Made by a program: the position numbers and the translations under genes. From Rhodobacteraceae bacterium DSL-40 (GTDB lineage: Bacteria > Pseudomonadota > Alphaproteobacteria > Rhodobacterales > Rhodobacteraceae), in assembly GCA_003258405.1 (NCBI GenBank), contig QKPN01000003.1, positions 310,001 through 374,000 on the forward strand: a stretch of DNA of 64,000 bases. The letters are read 5' to 3'. Shown one piece after another: positions 28,747 through 36,842 of the stretch (position 1 is the stretch's first letter; every line of letters starts with the position of its first letter). The notes below the pieces were generated by a model. It had not been told where the DNA came from, ran no database searches, and saw nothing but the letters and a program-made list of their open reading frames with translations.

Positions 28747-30432
28747 CTATTTGCAGGTCATATCATTTTCGTCAGGGCAGTGCTTTTTCTTGCCCTTCTT
28801 TTTTTCTTCATGGTTCTTTGCCTTCTTTTCAGCGCCCTGATGTCCCGCGGCCTGCTTTTTGGCCTCGGATTTTGCGGCTTGTCCGGCCTTGTCTTGTGAC
28901 CTTGCGTCGCGAGCCCCCTGTTTGTCTTGCGCCTCCCGTGCCTGCGCCTCGGCGCGCTCCTTTCTACGCTCGATCCTGGCCGCCTTTTCCTGACGCCTTT
29001 GCTCTTCGGCTGCCCGGGCCTGATCCTTCTTGCGCTGCGCTCGCGCCTGCTCTGCCTGGCGCTGCTCTCGTTGTTCCTGCAAGGCGGCATCCTTCTTCTG
29101 CTGCTGCCGCTCTTCGCGTGCACGCTCCTGCTGGCGCTGCTCCCGCTCGGCTTCCTTCAGCCGTTCCTCCTTGCGCCGTTCGTTCTCTTCCGCGCGGATA
29201 CGATCATTCTGGCGCTGCACCCGTTCTTCCCGCTGGTTTTGCCGCGCCTTTTCCTCAAGCCTCTGTTCGCGCCGCTCGTCCTTCAGGCGCTCTTCGCGCC
29301 GCCGTTCACGCTGCAACTTGTCGAGCCGGTCTGCCTCAAGCCGCGCCTCCCGCTCCCGGCGCCGCAATTCCTCCAGCTGTGCGGCCCTGCGATTGTTGTC
29401 ACGTTCTAACCAACGGACTGCATCGCGCTGCGCCTCTATGCGGCGCTGATCGCGCGCCACCTCGCGACGCCACCGCCCGTCGTTTCTGTCCCAATACCGG
29501 TCACGTTCAGCGCGCCAGCCGTAGTTGCTGTGGGGGCGCGCATAGACCTGACGATCTCGCCAGTCGATCGCCTTCTGACGATCCCAGTAGTTTCCCCAAT
29601 CGCCCTCATCATCGTCGTTATGATCATTGTCATCACCCAGGAACTTGCTGACAAGGAAAGCACTTCCGAAGGCCAGAGCCCCTGCAATGATCGGATTGGC
29701 GAGAGGATTCTGGGCGCCCCCCGTCACCGGTGCCGCAGCCTGGGGCGTCGTGTAGACCTGCGACGTGTCGTAGCGCGGGATATAGACCATATCGGGATCC
29801 GTGGGCCGGATGTAGATCTGGTCATCCTGGCGATCGACCTGCTGAGCCTGATTGCTCACGAGATTACCCGCCGTATAGGCTGCCTGCCGCTTCCTTTGCA
29901 CAGCGGCAAGCACATCCCCATCCTGCGACAGCATCGCATCGCCAAGATCCTGGGTCCAGTTGAGGTCGCGCGCCATCATCCGGATCACCTCCGGGAACCC
30001 GGTCAGCAGGATCATGACGCTGGGATCCCAGTCCTGCTCCGCGATCAGCACGCTCAGCTCATCGTCGGTCAGCCCCTCGCTTTCATCAAGAAGGCGATCG
30101 GCCTGCACGATATCGAGAGGGTGGGTTGCCGCGACGAGGATCTGCGCAAGAAGCGTGTCCGGATAAAGGGCGACCGGAGCAACCAGATCATCGAGTTCCG
30201 CAGCACCAAGGAGTGCCCCCTCCGCCGCTCCGAGATTATCAGATCGCGCTGCCGTTGCGTCGAACCCGGGTGCATGCTCGATCAGATCGCGCAGTCCCTC
30301 GGAACCCTGCTGCATCGAGCGCGGCAATGGACGTGGCGGAACGTAATCCTGCGCTGTCACCGGCGGCACGATCGCCATTGAACCTATACCAAGCATGGCG
30401 GCAATGGCCGCAGTATTCGCAAATCGACGCAT
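28747..30432 (-). CDS. DUF3300 exported protein with long charged tail
   Basis: The 561-residue protein has a signal peptide (about 1-28, ending VTAQ) and a DUF3300 domain (about 75-235), with LVAPVALYPDTLLAQILVAATHPL, a QDWDPSVMILL segment and DPDMVYIPRYD. A hydrophobic stretch (about 245-262) precedes an acidic DDNDHNDDDEGD patch. From about 320 to 540 the sequence is almost wholly Arg/Glu/Gln/Ala and predicted to be a long helix or disordered, ending with two cysteines (HCPDENDMTCK). The start has AGGGGGT upstream. It is divergent from pccR across 310 bases. The family's function is unknown; a cell-envelope role is inferred. Confidence 0.88.
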   Translation of the reverse strand: MRRFANTAAIAAMLGIGSMAIVPPVTAQDYVPPRPLPRSMQQGSEGLRDLIEHAPGFDATAARSDNLGAAEGALLGAAELDDLVAPVALYPDTLLAQILVAATHPLDIVQADRLLDESEGLTDDELSVLIAEQDWDPSVMILLTGFPEVIRMMARDLNWTQDLGDAMLSQDGDVLAAVQRKRQAAYTAGNLVSNQAQQVDRQDDQIYIRPTDPDMVYIPRYDTSQVYTTPQAAAPVTGGAQNPLANPIIAGALAFGSAFLVSKFLGDDNDHNDDDEGDWGNYWDRQKAIDWRDRQVYARPHSNYGWRAERDRYWDRNDGRWRREVARDQRRIEAQRDAVRWLERDNNRRAAQLEELRRREREARLEADRLDKLQRERRREERLKDERREQRLEEKARQNQREERVQRQNDRIRAEENERRKEERLKEAEREQRQQERAREERQQQKKDAALQEQREQRQAEQARAQRKKDQARAAEEQRRQEKAARIERRKERAEAQAREAQDKQGARDARSQDKAGQAAKSEAKKQAAGHQGAEKKAKNHEEKKKGKKKHCPDENDMTCK

Positions 30433-30694
30433 GACGACCCCCTAAGACGACCACCAAAGCTGAGCAAACAAGAGCCATGCCGCACAGCCTTCAGCGCAAG
30501 GTGCAAACCCCGGGACACCGCTCCGGTTCCACTCGCTGCCGCGGAATCAGCGAAACCCCGCCGCAAGCTGGACAGACGATATTATGCACGCGCCGCCCCA
30601 GGCGCGTCGAAAGCAGTATTAACCGGTTAAGATCCCCGAACGGAGAAAACACGACAGAACGGCGGCCATACCAGACACAGCGGGCTGGGAATAC
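30433..30694. other. Intergenic region between DUF3300 and pccR
   Basis: The divergent gap contains no gene I can support. It holds a 12-base palindrome, TTAACCGGTTAA (30619-30630), roughly midway between the two starts, which could be an operator or part of either promoter. No riboswitch or RNA gene is recognisable. Confidence 0.4.
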
Positions 30695-30734
30695 TTTGCA
30701 AATTCGGTTACAGAAATATTCTGCGAATTGCGAA
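30695..30734 (+). promoter_or_regulatory. Candidate autoregulatory PccR operator
   Basis: TTTGCAAA (30695-30702) is followed after TTCG by a weak half site, GTTACAGA, and then by CTGCGAATTGCGAA (30721-30734), ending 9 bases before the pccR start. The same two elements, TTTGCAAA and CTGCGAATTGC, occur before pccB. Binding here would cover the pccR promoter and start region. Inferred from known PccR motifs. Confidence 0.5.
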
Positions 30735-30742
30735 GATTGTGA

Positions 30743-32161
30743 ATGATGGCTCAGAAGGCACCCAATCAAGCCAGGAAGCTCTACGCAGGCGTGAAGCTCC
30801 GTGAGGTACGCACACGGCTGGGCCTTACACAGGCAGACTATGCCTCGAAACTCGGCATCTCGCTCTCCTATCTCAACCAGATGGAGAACAACCATCGCCC
30901 ACTCTCCGCGCGTGTTCTCATCGCACTGGCAGAGCAGTTTGGCGTCGCCGTTACCGAAATCGCGAAAGGCTCGTCCGAGCGCATGGTCGCCGATCTGCGC
31001 GAGGCCCTTGCCGATCCGGTCTTCGACACAGCACCGCCCCTCGGCGATGTGCAACTTGTGGCCTCCAACGCACCGAATTTCGCGCACGCCTTTCTCGCAC
31101 TGCATCGCGCGCATCGACAAACGCAAGAGCGCCTCGCCCAGCTCAATGAGGCGCTCGGCCGCGAGGACAGTGCCCTTGCGCCTCTGCCTTGGGAGGAAGT
31201 GCGCGACTTCTTCCATTACTGCGACAACTATATCGACGCGATCGACCGGGCGGCCGAGCGTTTCGCAGGGCTTGTTCCTGCCGGCGACCGGCGCAGGGCG
31301 CTCGCCCAGTGGCTTGAATCCAAGCATGGAATCCGCGTCGTTACCGCCTCGGATGCCCCCCTGCGACGCTACACTCCCGACAGCGGAACGCTCACACTCG
31401 GCGCCACCGCAGCCCCGGCGACCCAAGCCTTCCAGATCCTTCACCAGATCGCCCTGATCGAACACGATCATCTTCTCGAAGCCACCCTGGATCTCGCGCG
31501 CTTCGGCACACCAGAAGCGCGGGCGATCTGCAAGACGGGGCTCGCCAATTACTTCGCAGGCGCGGCGATGCTGCCTTACGATCACATCCTCGACCGCGCC
31601 CGCTTTCTGCGACACGATCTCGAAGCGCTCTCGCGGGAATTTGATGCCTCGATCGAGCAGGTCGCCCAGCGCCTCTCCACTCTGCAGCGCATCGGTGCGA
31701 AGGGCGTTCCATTCTTCTTCTTCCGGGTCGATCAGGGCGGGACTATCACAAAGCGCCACTCCGCGACACGGCTGCAGTTTGCCCGCTTCGGCGGGTCATG
31801 TCCGCTGTGGAACGTCCATAGCGCCTTCGAGACGCCCGGCCGTTTCCTGCGACAGCTTGCCGAGACACCTGATGGTGTGCGTTATCTCTGCCTCGCACGG
31901 GACATCGTGAAGCCCGGCGGAAGCTTTCACGCCCCCATACGTCGATACGCCATAGGTCTGGGCTGCGAAGTCACCCACGCCGACGCGGTTGTCTACTCGG
32001 ACGGTCTCGATCTGAAGGACGACGCCGCCTACGAGCCGATTGGCGTTTCCTGCCGGATCTGCGAGCGGCGGGACTGCGTGCAACGCTCGGTGCCGCCGAT
32101 GGAACGCCCCCTGAATGTCGATCCAAACCGGCGGGATCTGTTGCCGTATTCGATCGGATAG
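30743..32161 (+). CDS. pccR: PccR, short-chain fatty acyl-CoA regulator (XRE/ScfR family)
   Basis: This 472-residue regulator has an N-terminal XRE-type HTH (about 18-75: LREVRTRLGLTQADYASKLG, LSYLNQMENNHRPLS), a long middle region (IrrE-like and short-chain fatty acyl regulator domains), and a C-terminal zinc-like cluster with CRICERRDCVQRS. In Rhodobacter sphaeroides PccR is required for induction of pccB by propionate or acetate. Position beside the pcc genes and TTTGCAAA motifs at both pccB and pccR support the assignment. Two adjacent ATGs (30743 and 30746) are possible; I cannot decide between them. A propionyl-CoA-derived ligand is expected. Confidence 0.9.
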   Translation: MMAQKAPNQARKLYAGVKLREVRTRLGLTQADYASKLGISLSYLNQMENNHRPLSARVLIALAEQFGVAVTEIAKGSSERMVADLREALADPVFDTAPPLGDVQLVASNAPNFAHAFLALHRAHRQTQERLAQLNEALGREDSALAPLPWEEVRDFFHYCDNYIDAIDRAAERFAGLVPAGDRRRALAQWLESKHGIRVVTASDAPLRRYTPDSGTLTLGATAAPATQAFQILHQIALIEHDHLLEATLDLARFGTPEARAICKTGLANYFAGAAMLPYDHILDRARFLRHDLEALSREFDASIEQVAQRLSTLQRIGAKGVPFFFFRVDQGGTITKRHSATRLQFARFGGSCPLWNVHSAFETPGRFLRQLAETPDGVRYLCLARDIVKPGGSFHAPIRRYAIGLGCEVTHADAVVYSDGLDLKDDAAYEPIGVSCRICERRDCVQRSVPPMERPLNVDPNRRDLLPYSIG

Positions 32162-32196
32162 CAGAAACTGCCCGATAGAAATCGGCCTTCTCCGTG

Positions 32197-33102
32197 CTAC
32201 GGCAACTCGGTCACATGTCGCTCGCGCGCGAGCAGCACCTGACGCTGGCGTTCGCGAAACCGCTCACGGTCAGTCGCGTCGTATTCATCGACACATGCCG
32301 GGCAGCAGACACCTTCCTCGAAGGCGTGATGCGCCCTGTCCGCGTCGGAAACCGCCCGGCCGCAGGCATGACAGATGCCATAGTCTCCCGGCTTCAGTCC
32401 GTGGCCGACAGAAACACGGCCGTCGAAAACAAAGCACTCGCCCCTCCAGAGACTTTCGGCTTCCGGAACCACCTCCAGATACTTCAGGATACCGCCCTTG
32501 AGATGGTAAACCTCGGGCACCCCCTCGCCGAGAAGAAAACTCGTAGCCTTCTCGCACCGGATCCCACCCGTACAGAACATTGCCACCGGCCGCCCCTCGA
32601 AGCGGGCGCGATTTTGCCGCCACCAGTCAGGAAATTCGCGAAAATTTCGGGTACCGGGATCAACGGCCCCTGCGAACGTCCCGATTGCGACCTCGTATTC
32701 ATTCCGCGTGTCGATGATGGCGATATCATTCGATGACAGCAGAGCATTCCAGTCCTCGGGCGCGACATACCGGCCGACGCGCGCATTGGGGTCGGCATCC
32801 GGCACTCCGAACGTCACAATCTCGGGCTTCACGCGCACCTTCATCCGCTTGAACGGCTGCGCAGCGGCGTGGCTTTCCTTCACCTCAAGCTCAGCCAGCC
32901 CCGGCAGAGCACGCAGATATGCGAGGACAGCATCGATCCCGTCGCGTGTTCCGGCGATCGTGCCATTGATGCCTTCGCCGGCGAGAAGAAGCGTTCCCCT
33001 GACACCCATATCGTCGCATTGCGCCTGCAGCGATGCGCACAGCGCTTCCGGGCGCTCGAAACGGGTGAATTGGTAGAGGGCGGCAACGACAAGTCCGGTC
33101 AT
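32197..33102 (-). CDS. trhO: tRNA uridine-34 hydroxylase, rhodanese type
   Basis: The 301-residue protein matches TrhO (YceA), which makes 5-hydroxyuridine at tRNA wobble position 34. It has an N-terminal ferredoxin-like domain (LLLAGEGINGTIAGT), a central rhodanese domain (about 115-230: IDTRNEYEVAIGTF; catalytic Cys in FCTGGIRCEK) and a C-terminal cysteine-bearing segment (CHACGRAV, CCPACVDEY). It is convergent with pccR (35-base gap) and divergent from the NUDIX gene. Length and motifs are normal. Confidence 0.93.
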   Translation of the reverse strand: MTGLVVAALYQFTRFERPEALCASLQAQCDDMGVRGTLLLAGEGINGTIAGTRDGIDAVLAYLRALPGLAELEVKESHAAAQPFKRMKVRVKPEIVTFGVPDADPNARVGRYVAPEDWNALLSSNDIAIIDTRNEYEVAIGTFAGAVDPGTRNFREFPDWWRQNRARFEGRPVAMFCTGGIRCEKATSFLLGEGVPEVYHLKGGILKYLEVVPEAESLWRGECFVFDGRVSVGHGLKPGDYGICHACGRAVSDADRAHHAFEEGVCCPACVDEYDATDRERFRERQRQVLLARERHVTELP

Positions 33103-33211
33103 GCAGCCCGATTAACAGCGGCCACCGAGGCTGCCAAGAGCCGAGCCGGTGCTTGCGGCACCATGTCATCGCTTGCAAGGATACCTGAAACCCCGATCTG
33201 AGGAATCCGAC

Positions 33212-33724
33212 GTGACTCGACCGATTTCGGACCTGCCGGCTCGCCCGGGGCTCCTGCACCGTCTGCACCTCCTGGCAGGCACCATGGCGATCAATGTCTC
33301 CAATGCTCTGAGGCCTCGCCTCACACTGGGGGTTCGAATTGCCGCGTTTGATCCCGAGGGGCGGGTCTTTCTCGTGCGCCATTCCTATGTTCCAGGCTTC
33401 TACCTCCCCGGCGGTGGCGTCGAACTCGGGGAAACCTGCCGCGAGGCCGTGATACGCGAGGCATCCGAGGAGGGCGGCCTCGTCTTCGACACACCGCCAA
33501 ACCTGCACCACATCTACCGCTGCGACACGCTTGGACGCCGAGACCACATCGTCCTCTTCGTCGCATACGGTACTCTCACGCCAAACGGCTTTCCGAAAAC
33601 AGGTGGCGAGATTCTTGATGCCGGCTTCTATGCACCCGACGCGCTGCCGGACGACGCCACACGCGCAACACGAGCGCGCGTGGCGGAGCTGATGTCCGGC
33701 GAGGCCCCTTCCGACATCTGGTAG
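33212..33724 (+). CDS. NUDIX hydrolase
   Basis: This protein of about 170 residues contains one NUDIX domain. The box GGVELGETCREAVIREASEEGGL fits Gx5Ex7REUxEExGU with all catalytic glutamates. FYLPGGGVELGE and the preceding RLTLGVRIAAFDPEGRVFL complete the fold. I prefer the GTG at 33212, which follows GAGGAAT, over an upstream ATG at 33149. The substrate is probably a nucleoside diphosphate derivative but cannot be named. It ends 6 bases before the convergent quinone oxidoreductase. Confidence 0.85.
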   Translation: MTRPISDLPARPGLLHRLHLLAGTMAINVSNALRPRLTLGVRIAAFDPEGRVFLVRHSYVPGFYLPGGGVELGETCREAVIREASEEGGLVFDTPPNLHHIYRCDTLGRRDHIVLFVAYGTLTPNGFPKTGGEILDAGFYAPDALPDDATRATRARVAELMSGEAPSDIW

Positions 33725-33730
33725 GCGGCG

Positions 33731-34729
33731 TCAGCCGACAGTGAGGACGATCTTACCGATATGCGCCGAACTCTCCATCCGCGCATGCGCCTCGGCCGCT
33801 CTTTCGAGCGGGAAGGTCTGATCCATCACCGGAGCGATCTTGCCTGCATCAAGCAAGGGCCACACCTCACGCCGCAGGTCGGCGGCAATCGCGGCCTTCG
33901 CAGCCACCGACTGCGGACGCAGTGTCGAACCGGTGAGCGTGAGGCGCTTGACCATCACCTGCGCGAAATTGACCTCTGCCTTCGGGCCGGACAGGAAGGC
34001 GATCATCACCAGTCGGCCGTCCATGGCGAGCGCCCGGATATTGCGAGGGATGTAGCCGCCACCGACCATGTCGAGGATGAGATTCACCCCTTTCTTGCCG
34101 GTGGCTTCCTTCACCGCTTCGACAAAATCCGTCTCGCGATAGTTGATCGCGAGTTCCGCCCCGAGTTCGCGACAAGCCGCGCATTTCTCCTCTGAACCGG
34201 CAGTCGCAAAAACGTGCGCGCCACGGGCGGCCGCGAGCTGAATGGCGGTTGTTCCGATGCCGGATGAACCGCCGTGGACGAGAAAACTCTCCCCGGCCTT
34301 GAGGGCCCCCCGCTGGAAGACATTGCTCCAGACGGTGAAGAAGGTCTCGCAGAGCGCCGCGGCCTCAATCATTCCAAGACCGCTCGGCACCGGCAAGGCA
34401 TGCGCAGCGGGCGTCGTCACGTAGTCCGCATATCCCCCGCCGGGCAGGAGCGCACAAACCTTGTCACCGATCTGCCAGCCTTCGGCGCCCGCGCCGAGCG
34501 CCACCACCTCGCCCGACGCTTCGAGCCCCGGAAGATCCGACGCGTCAAGAGGCGGGGCGTAATTCCCGGCGCGCTGGAGCGCATCCGGACGGTTCACGCC
34601 GGCCGCGTGGACACGCAGGAGGATCTCTCCCGGCCCGGGTTGCGGCACCGGTCGGGTGACAAGCCGCAGGACCTCCGGTCCACCTGGTTCGGAAATCTCG
34701 ACAGCACGCATTTCGGAAGGAAGGGTCAC
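33731..34729 (-). CDS. NAD(P)H:quinone oxidoreductase, MDR family (PIG3-like)
   Basis: The 332-residue medium-chain reductase lacks the catalytic zinc ligands of alcohol dehydrogenases. It has the RPDALQRAG, PGLEASGEVVALG and ALCETFFTVWSNVF segments of the PIG3/QOR branch, plus a cofactor loop around HGGSSGIGTTAIQLA. It should reduce quinones with NADPH. It overlaps the aminotransferase gene by 4 bases, so the two are co-translated. Confidence 0.88.
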   Translation of the reverse strand: MTLPSEMRAVEISEPGGPEVLRLVTRPVPQPGPGEILLRVHAAGVNRPDALQRAGNYAPPLDASDLPGLEASGEVVALGAGAEGWQIGDKVCALLPGGGYADYVTTPAAHALPVPSGLGMIEAAALCETFFTVWSNVFQRGALKAGESFLVHGGSSGIGTTAIQLAAARGAHVFATAGSEEKCAACRELGAELAINYRETDFVEAVKEATGKKGVNLILDMVGGGYIPRNIRALAMDGRLVMIAFLSGPKAEVNFAQVMVKRLTLTGSTLRPQSVAAKAAIAADLRREVWPLLDAGKIAPVMDQTFPLERAAEAHARMESSAHIGKIVLTVG

Positions 34730-35595
34730 GCAGCTCTCCGGGTCTGATGAGCGAATTCCCAGTAAAGCGCCCGCGCGCGGGCAGCCATTCTGGTCGAACG
34801 GAGTTCGTTCGTCTCGTAGCGGGTCACGGGAATGATCTTGCTCGCGTTCGCAGTAGCAAAGATCTCGTCGGCCATGGCAAAATCCTCTGGCCGGAGCGTC
34901 ACCTCCTCAACCCGTATGCCATCCTCGCGCAACAGCGCGATGACCCGCTGCCGGGTGATGCCGTTGAGAAAAGTGCCATTTGGCACCGGCGTGCGCACGA
35001 CGCCATCCTGGACCAGGAAGACATTGGTGGAGCCGGTTTCTGCCACATTTCCCTCGGAATCGAGCGAGAGTGCGTTATTGAATCCGCGGCTCCGCGCCTC
35101 GCGGATGATCCGTCCGTTATTGGCATACTGGCAAGCGGCCTTCGCATCGTTCAGCCCCGATTCGCGCGTTGGCCGGCGGAACGGGGAAAGTGTGAGCGCA
35201 TGAGGCTGCGCCGCGCCGAACGGCAGATCCTCGATACAGATTGCAAAGGCCGTCGACGCAGGATCGGGATCGATCATCGCAGGAGACCCCTCGCAAGACC
35301 ACATCATGGGCCTCAGATAAAGCTCCCGCCCCGCACCGAGCCGCGACACCCCCTCTCGAACGAGATCTTCGATCTCGCCGGCCGAGATGGCAGGCGCGAG
35401 CCCCAGGATCTCCGCCGAACGAACGAGACGGGCACAATGCAGGTCAAGATCCGGGATTGTTCCCTCGAACGCCCGGGCCCCATCGAAGACAAGCGTTCCG
35501 AGCCAGGTCGCGTGATCGGCGGCCCCGAGAATGGGCAGGTTGCCATCGTGCCACCCGCCCTTGAACCAGGTGACACATTCCGTCCCGACAGCCAT
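34726..35595 (-). CDS. Class IV PLP aminotransferase, branched-chain type
   Basis: This 289-residue enzyme has fold-type IV features: RAFEGT near residue 40, the PLP lysine in LNDAKAACQYANN, SLDSEGNVAETGSTNVFLV and GITRQRVI. Length and sequence resemble branched-chain amino acid aminotransferase (IlvE), but other class IV enzymes, such as D-amino acid or aminodeoxychorismate types, cannot be excluded. It is upstream of and overlaps the quinone oxidoreductase gene. It lies 36 bases after the COQ9-like gene on the same strand. Confidence 0.85.
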   Translation of the reverse strand: MAVGTECVTWFKGGWHDGNLPILGAADHATWLGTLVFDGARAFEGTIPDLDLHCARLVRSAEILGLAPAISAGEIEDLVREGVSRLGAGRELYLRPMMWSCEGSPAMIDPDPASTAFAICIEDLPFGAAQPHALTLSPFRRPTRESGLNDAKAACQYANNGRIIREARSRGFNNALSLDSEGNVAETGSTNVFLVQDGVVRTPVPNGTFLNGITRQRVIALLREDGIRVEEVTLRPEDFAMADEIFATANASKIIPVTRYETNELRSTRMAARARALYWEFAHQTRRAA

Positions 35596-35631
35596 CCCTC
35601 TTCCCCTTCGCGCAAGTTCTCGCGCCGGGGC

Positions 35632-36348
35632 TCAGCACTCCCTGCGAAGCGACCCCGGCAAATCAGGGGGCGCAGTATCGGCAGGCGGTTTGACGCGGTC
35701 AAGGATACGCATGGGCCCGCGCATGAGCGCCGAGGCCAACGGGTTCTTGCGAAGCCGCGCCTTCACTTCCTCGAATTGCATCACGTTGTCGATGCGCCGG
35801 CCGACGAACTCGCGCGTCGCGGAGAAGTCACTGGTCTCATCCCCGAGCCAGTAAAGAACCGAAGCCGAATAGACCGCCGAGAGCGTTGCCCGCTTCGTAT
35901 ACCAGTTGAAATCCTGGCTCGAATCACCGAGCGCGTTCCAGATCGTGTCGGCCGTGTGCCAGAGCGCGCGGGCGGCGTCCGGGGCGTGGTGTGGCAAGGC
36001 AAAGAGGGCCGCGGCGCGCCGAACCTCCTCACGCTCACGCGCGACAAGCTCAAGCCGTCGCATGATCGCATAGGCAACCTTGTCCCGAAACCGCATGCCG
36101 GCAAGCTCCGCCTCCGCAAGCTCGGCCGCAAGCTCCGCGTCACGGGCATGGTGGAAGGCCAGGGCAAGATCTATCCCGCCGCGCGGAAAGGCGACCCGAG
36201 CTACGGCGGGGTTCGAACCTGAATCCTCCACCGCCTGTGCGAGCGTCGCATCGCTCCAGCCATCAAAGACGACATGCGGAAGCGCTGCCGCGAGCACGGC
36301 CTGGCGCGTTGCGGTAACTTCAATGTCCTCTGAGGCCCTGGCATGCAT
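35632..36348 (-). CDS. COQ9-family ubiquinone biosynthesis protein
   Basis: The 238-residue protein resembles the alphaproteobacterial COQ9 family: an N-terminal TetR-like helical region (RQAVLAAALPHVVFDGWSDATL), LWHTADTIWNALGD, DFNWYTKRATLSAVYSASVLYWL and the C-terminal R-x-ID-VMQFEEVKARLRK. COQ9 is a lipid-binding partner of the COQ7 hydroxylase in ubiquinone synthesis. I chose ATG 36346-36348 (MHARASEDIE) with AAGGA upstream; longer frames run into the promoter. It is divergent from rpsU. Confidence 0.88.
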   Translation of the reverse strand: MHARASEDIEVTATRQAVLAAALPHVVFDGWSDATLAQAVEDSGSNPAVARVAFPRGGIDLALAFHHARDAELAAELAEAELAGMRFRDKVAYAIMRRLELVAREREEVRRAAALFALPHHAPDAARALWHTADTIWNALGDSSQDFNWYTKRATLSAVYSASVLYWLGDETSDFSATREFVGRRIDNVMQFEEVKARLRKNPLASALMRGPMRILDRVKPPADTAPPDLPGSLRREC

Positions 36349-36409
36349 GATTGATGTCCTTGTTCCGTGCGTTAGGAGAATCCGGGGGAGTGGACAGCAC
36401 CCGGCTCTT

Positions 36410-36423
36410 GCGCTATATAGCGC
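36410..36423. repeat. 14-base palindrome in the coq9-rpsU promoter region
   Basis: GCGCTATATAGCGC is a perfect palindrome in the 124-base divergent gap, 50 bases before the rpsU start. Its AT core could be a promoter element or a protein-binding site. No regulator can be named. Confidence 0.35.
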
Positions 36424-36472
36424 GCTCTTACGAGATATCGAAACTTCGGCAACAGAAAGGTGGTGAAAATCC

Positions 36473-36679
36473 GTGCAGGTAACCGTTCGTGACAACAATG
36501 TCGATCAGGCGCTGCGGGCTCTCAAGAAGAAGCTCCAGCGGGAAGGCGTTTTCCGTGAAATGAAGCTTCGGCAGCATTTCGAGAAGCCCTCCGTCAAGAA
36601 GGCCCGTGAAAAGGCTGAGGCCATCCGGCGTGCTCGCAAGCTCGCGCGCAAGAAAGCGCAGCGTGAAGGGCTTCTCTGA
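36473..36679 (+). CDS. rpsU: 30S ribosomal protein S21
   Basis: The 68-residue protein is S21, with [21 protein letters not shown] at the N-terminus and a highly basic C-terminal helix ([17 protein letters not shown]). The start is GTG at 36473, preceded by AAGGTGG about 9 bases upstream. S21 sits on the 30S platform near the anti-Shine-Dalgarno sequence. The gene is monocistronic, with a strong terminator 75 bases after the stop. Confidence 0.97.
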   Translation: MQVTVRDNNVDQALRALKKKLQREGVFREMKLRQHFEKPSVKKAREKAEAIRRARKLARKKAQREGLL

Positions 36680-36754
36680 GCCGACGGCCTGATTTCTGAC
36701 CGACAGGTCACGCAAAACGTGTCGTAGCGCGGCTTTCGCTGTTTGGCACTCGGA

Positions 36755-36790
36755 CCCCCGCATGATCCATGCGGGGGTTTTGTCGTTTTT
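36755..36790 (+). terminator. Intrinsic terminator of rpsU
   Basis: CCCCCGCATG-ATC-CATGCGGGGG forms a stem of 9-10 bp followed by TTTTTGTCGTTTTT. This is the clearest intrinsic terminator in the window. Confidence 0.92.
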
Positions 36791-36842
36791 GCGGGCTTCG
36801 CAGATCCGATCACGATACCGAAACCACCCGTGACACCTCGAG

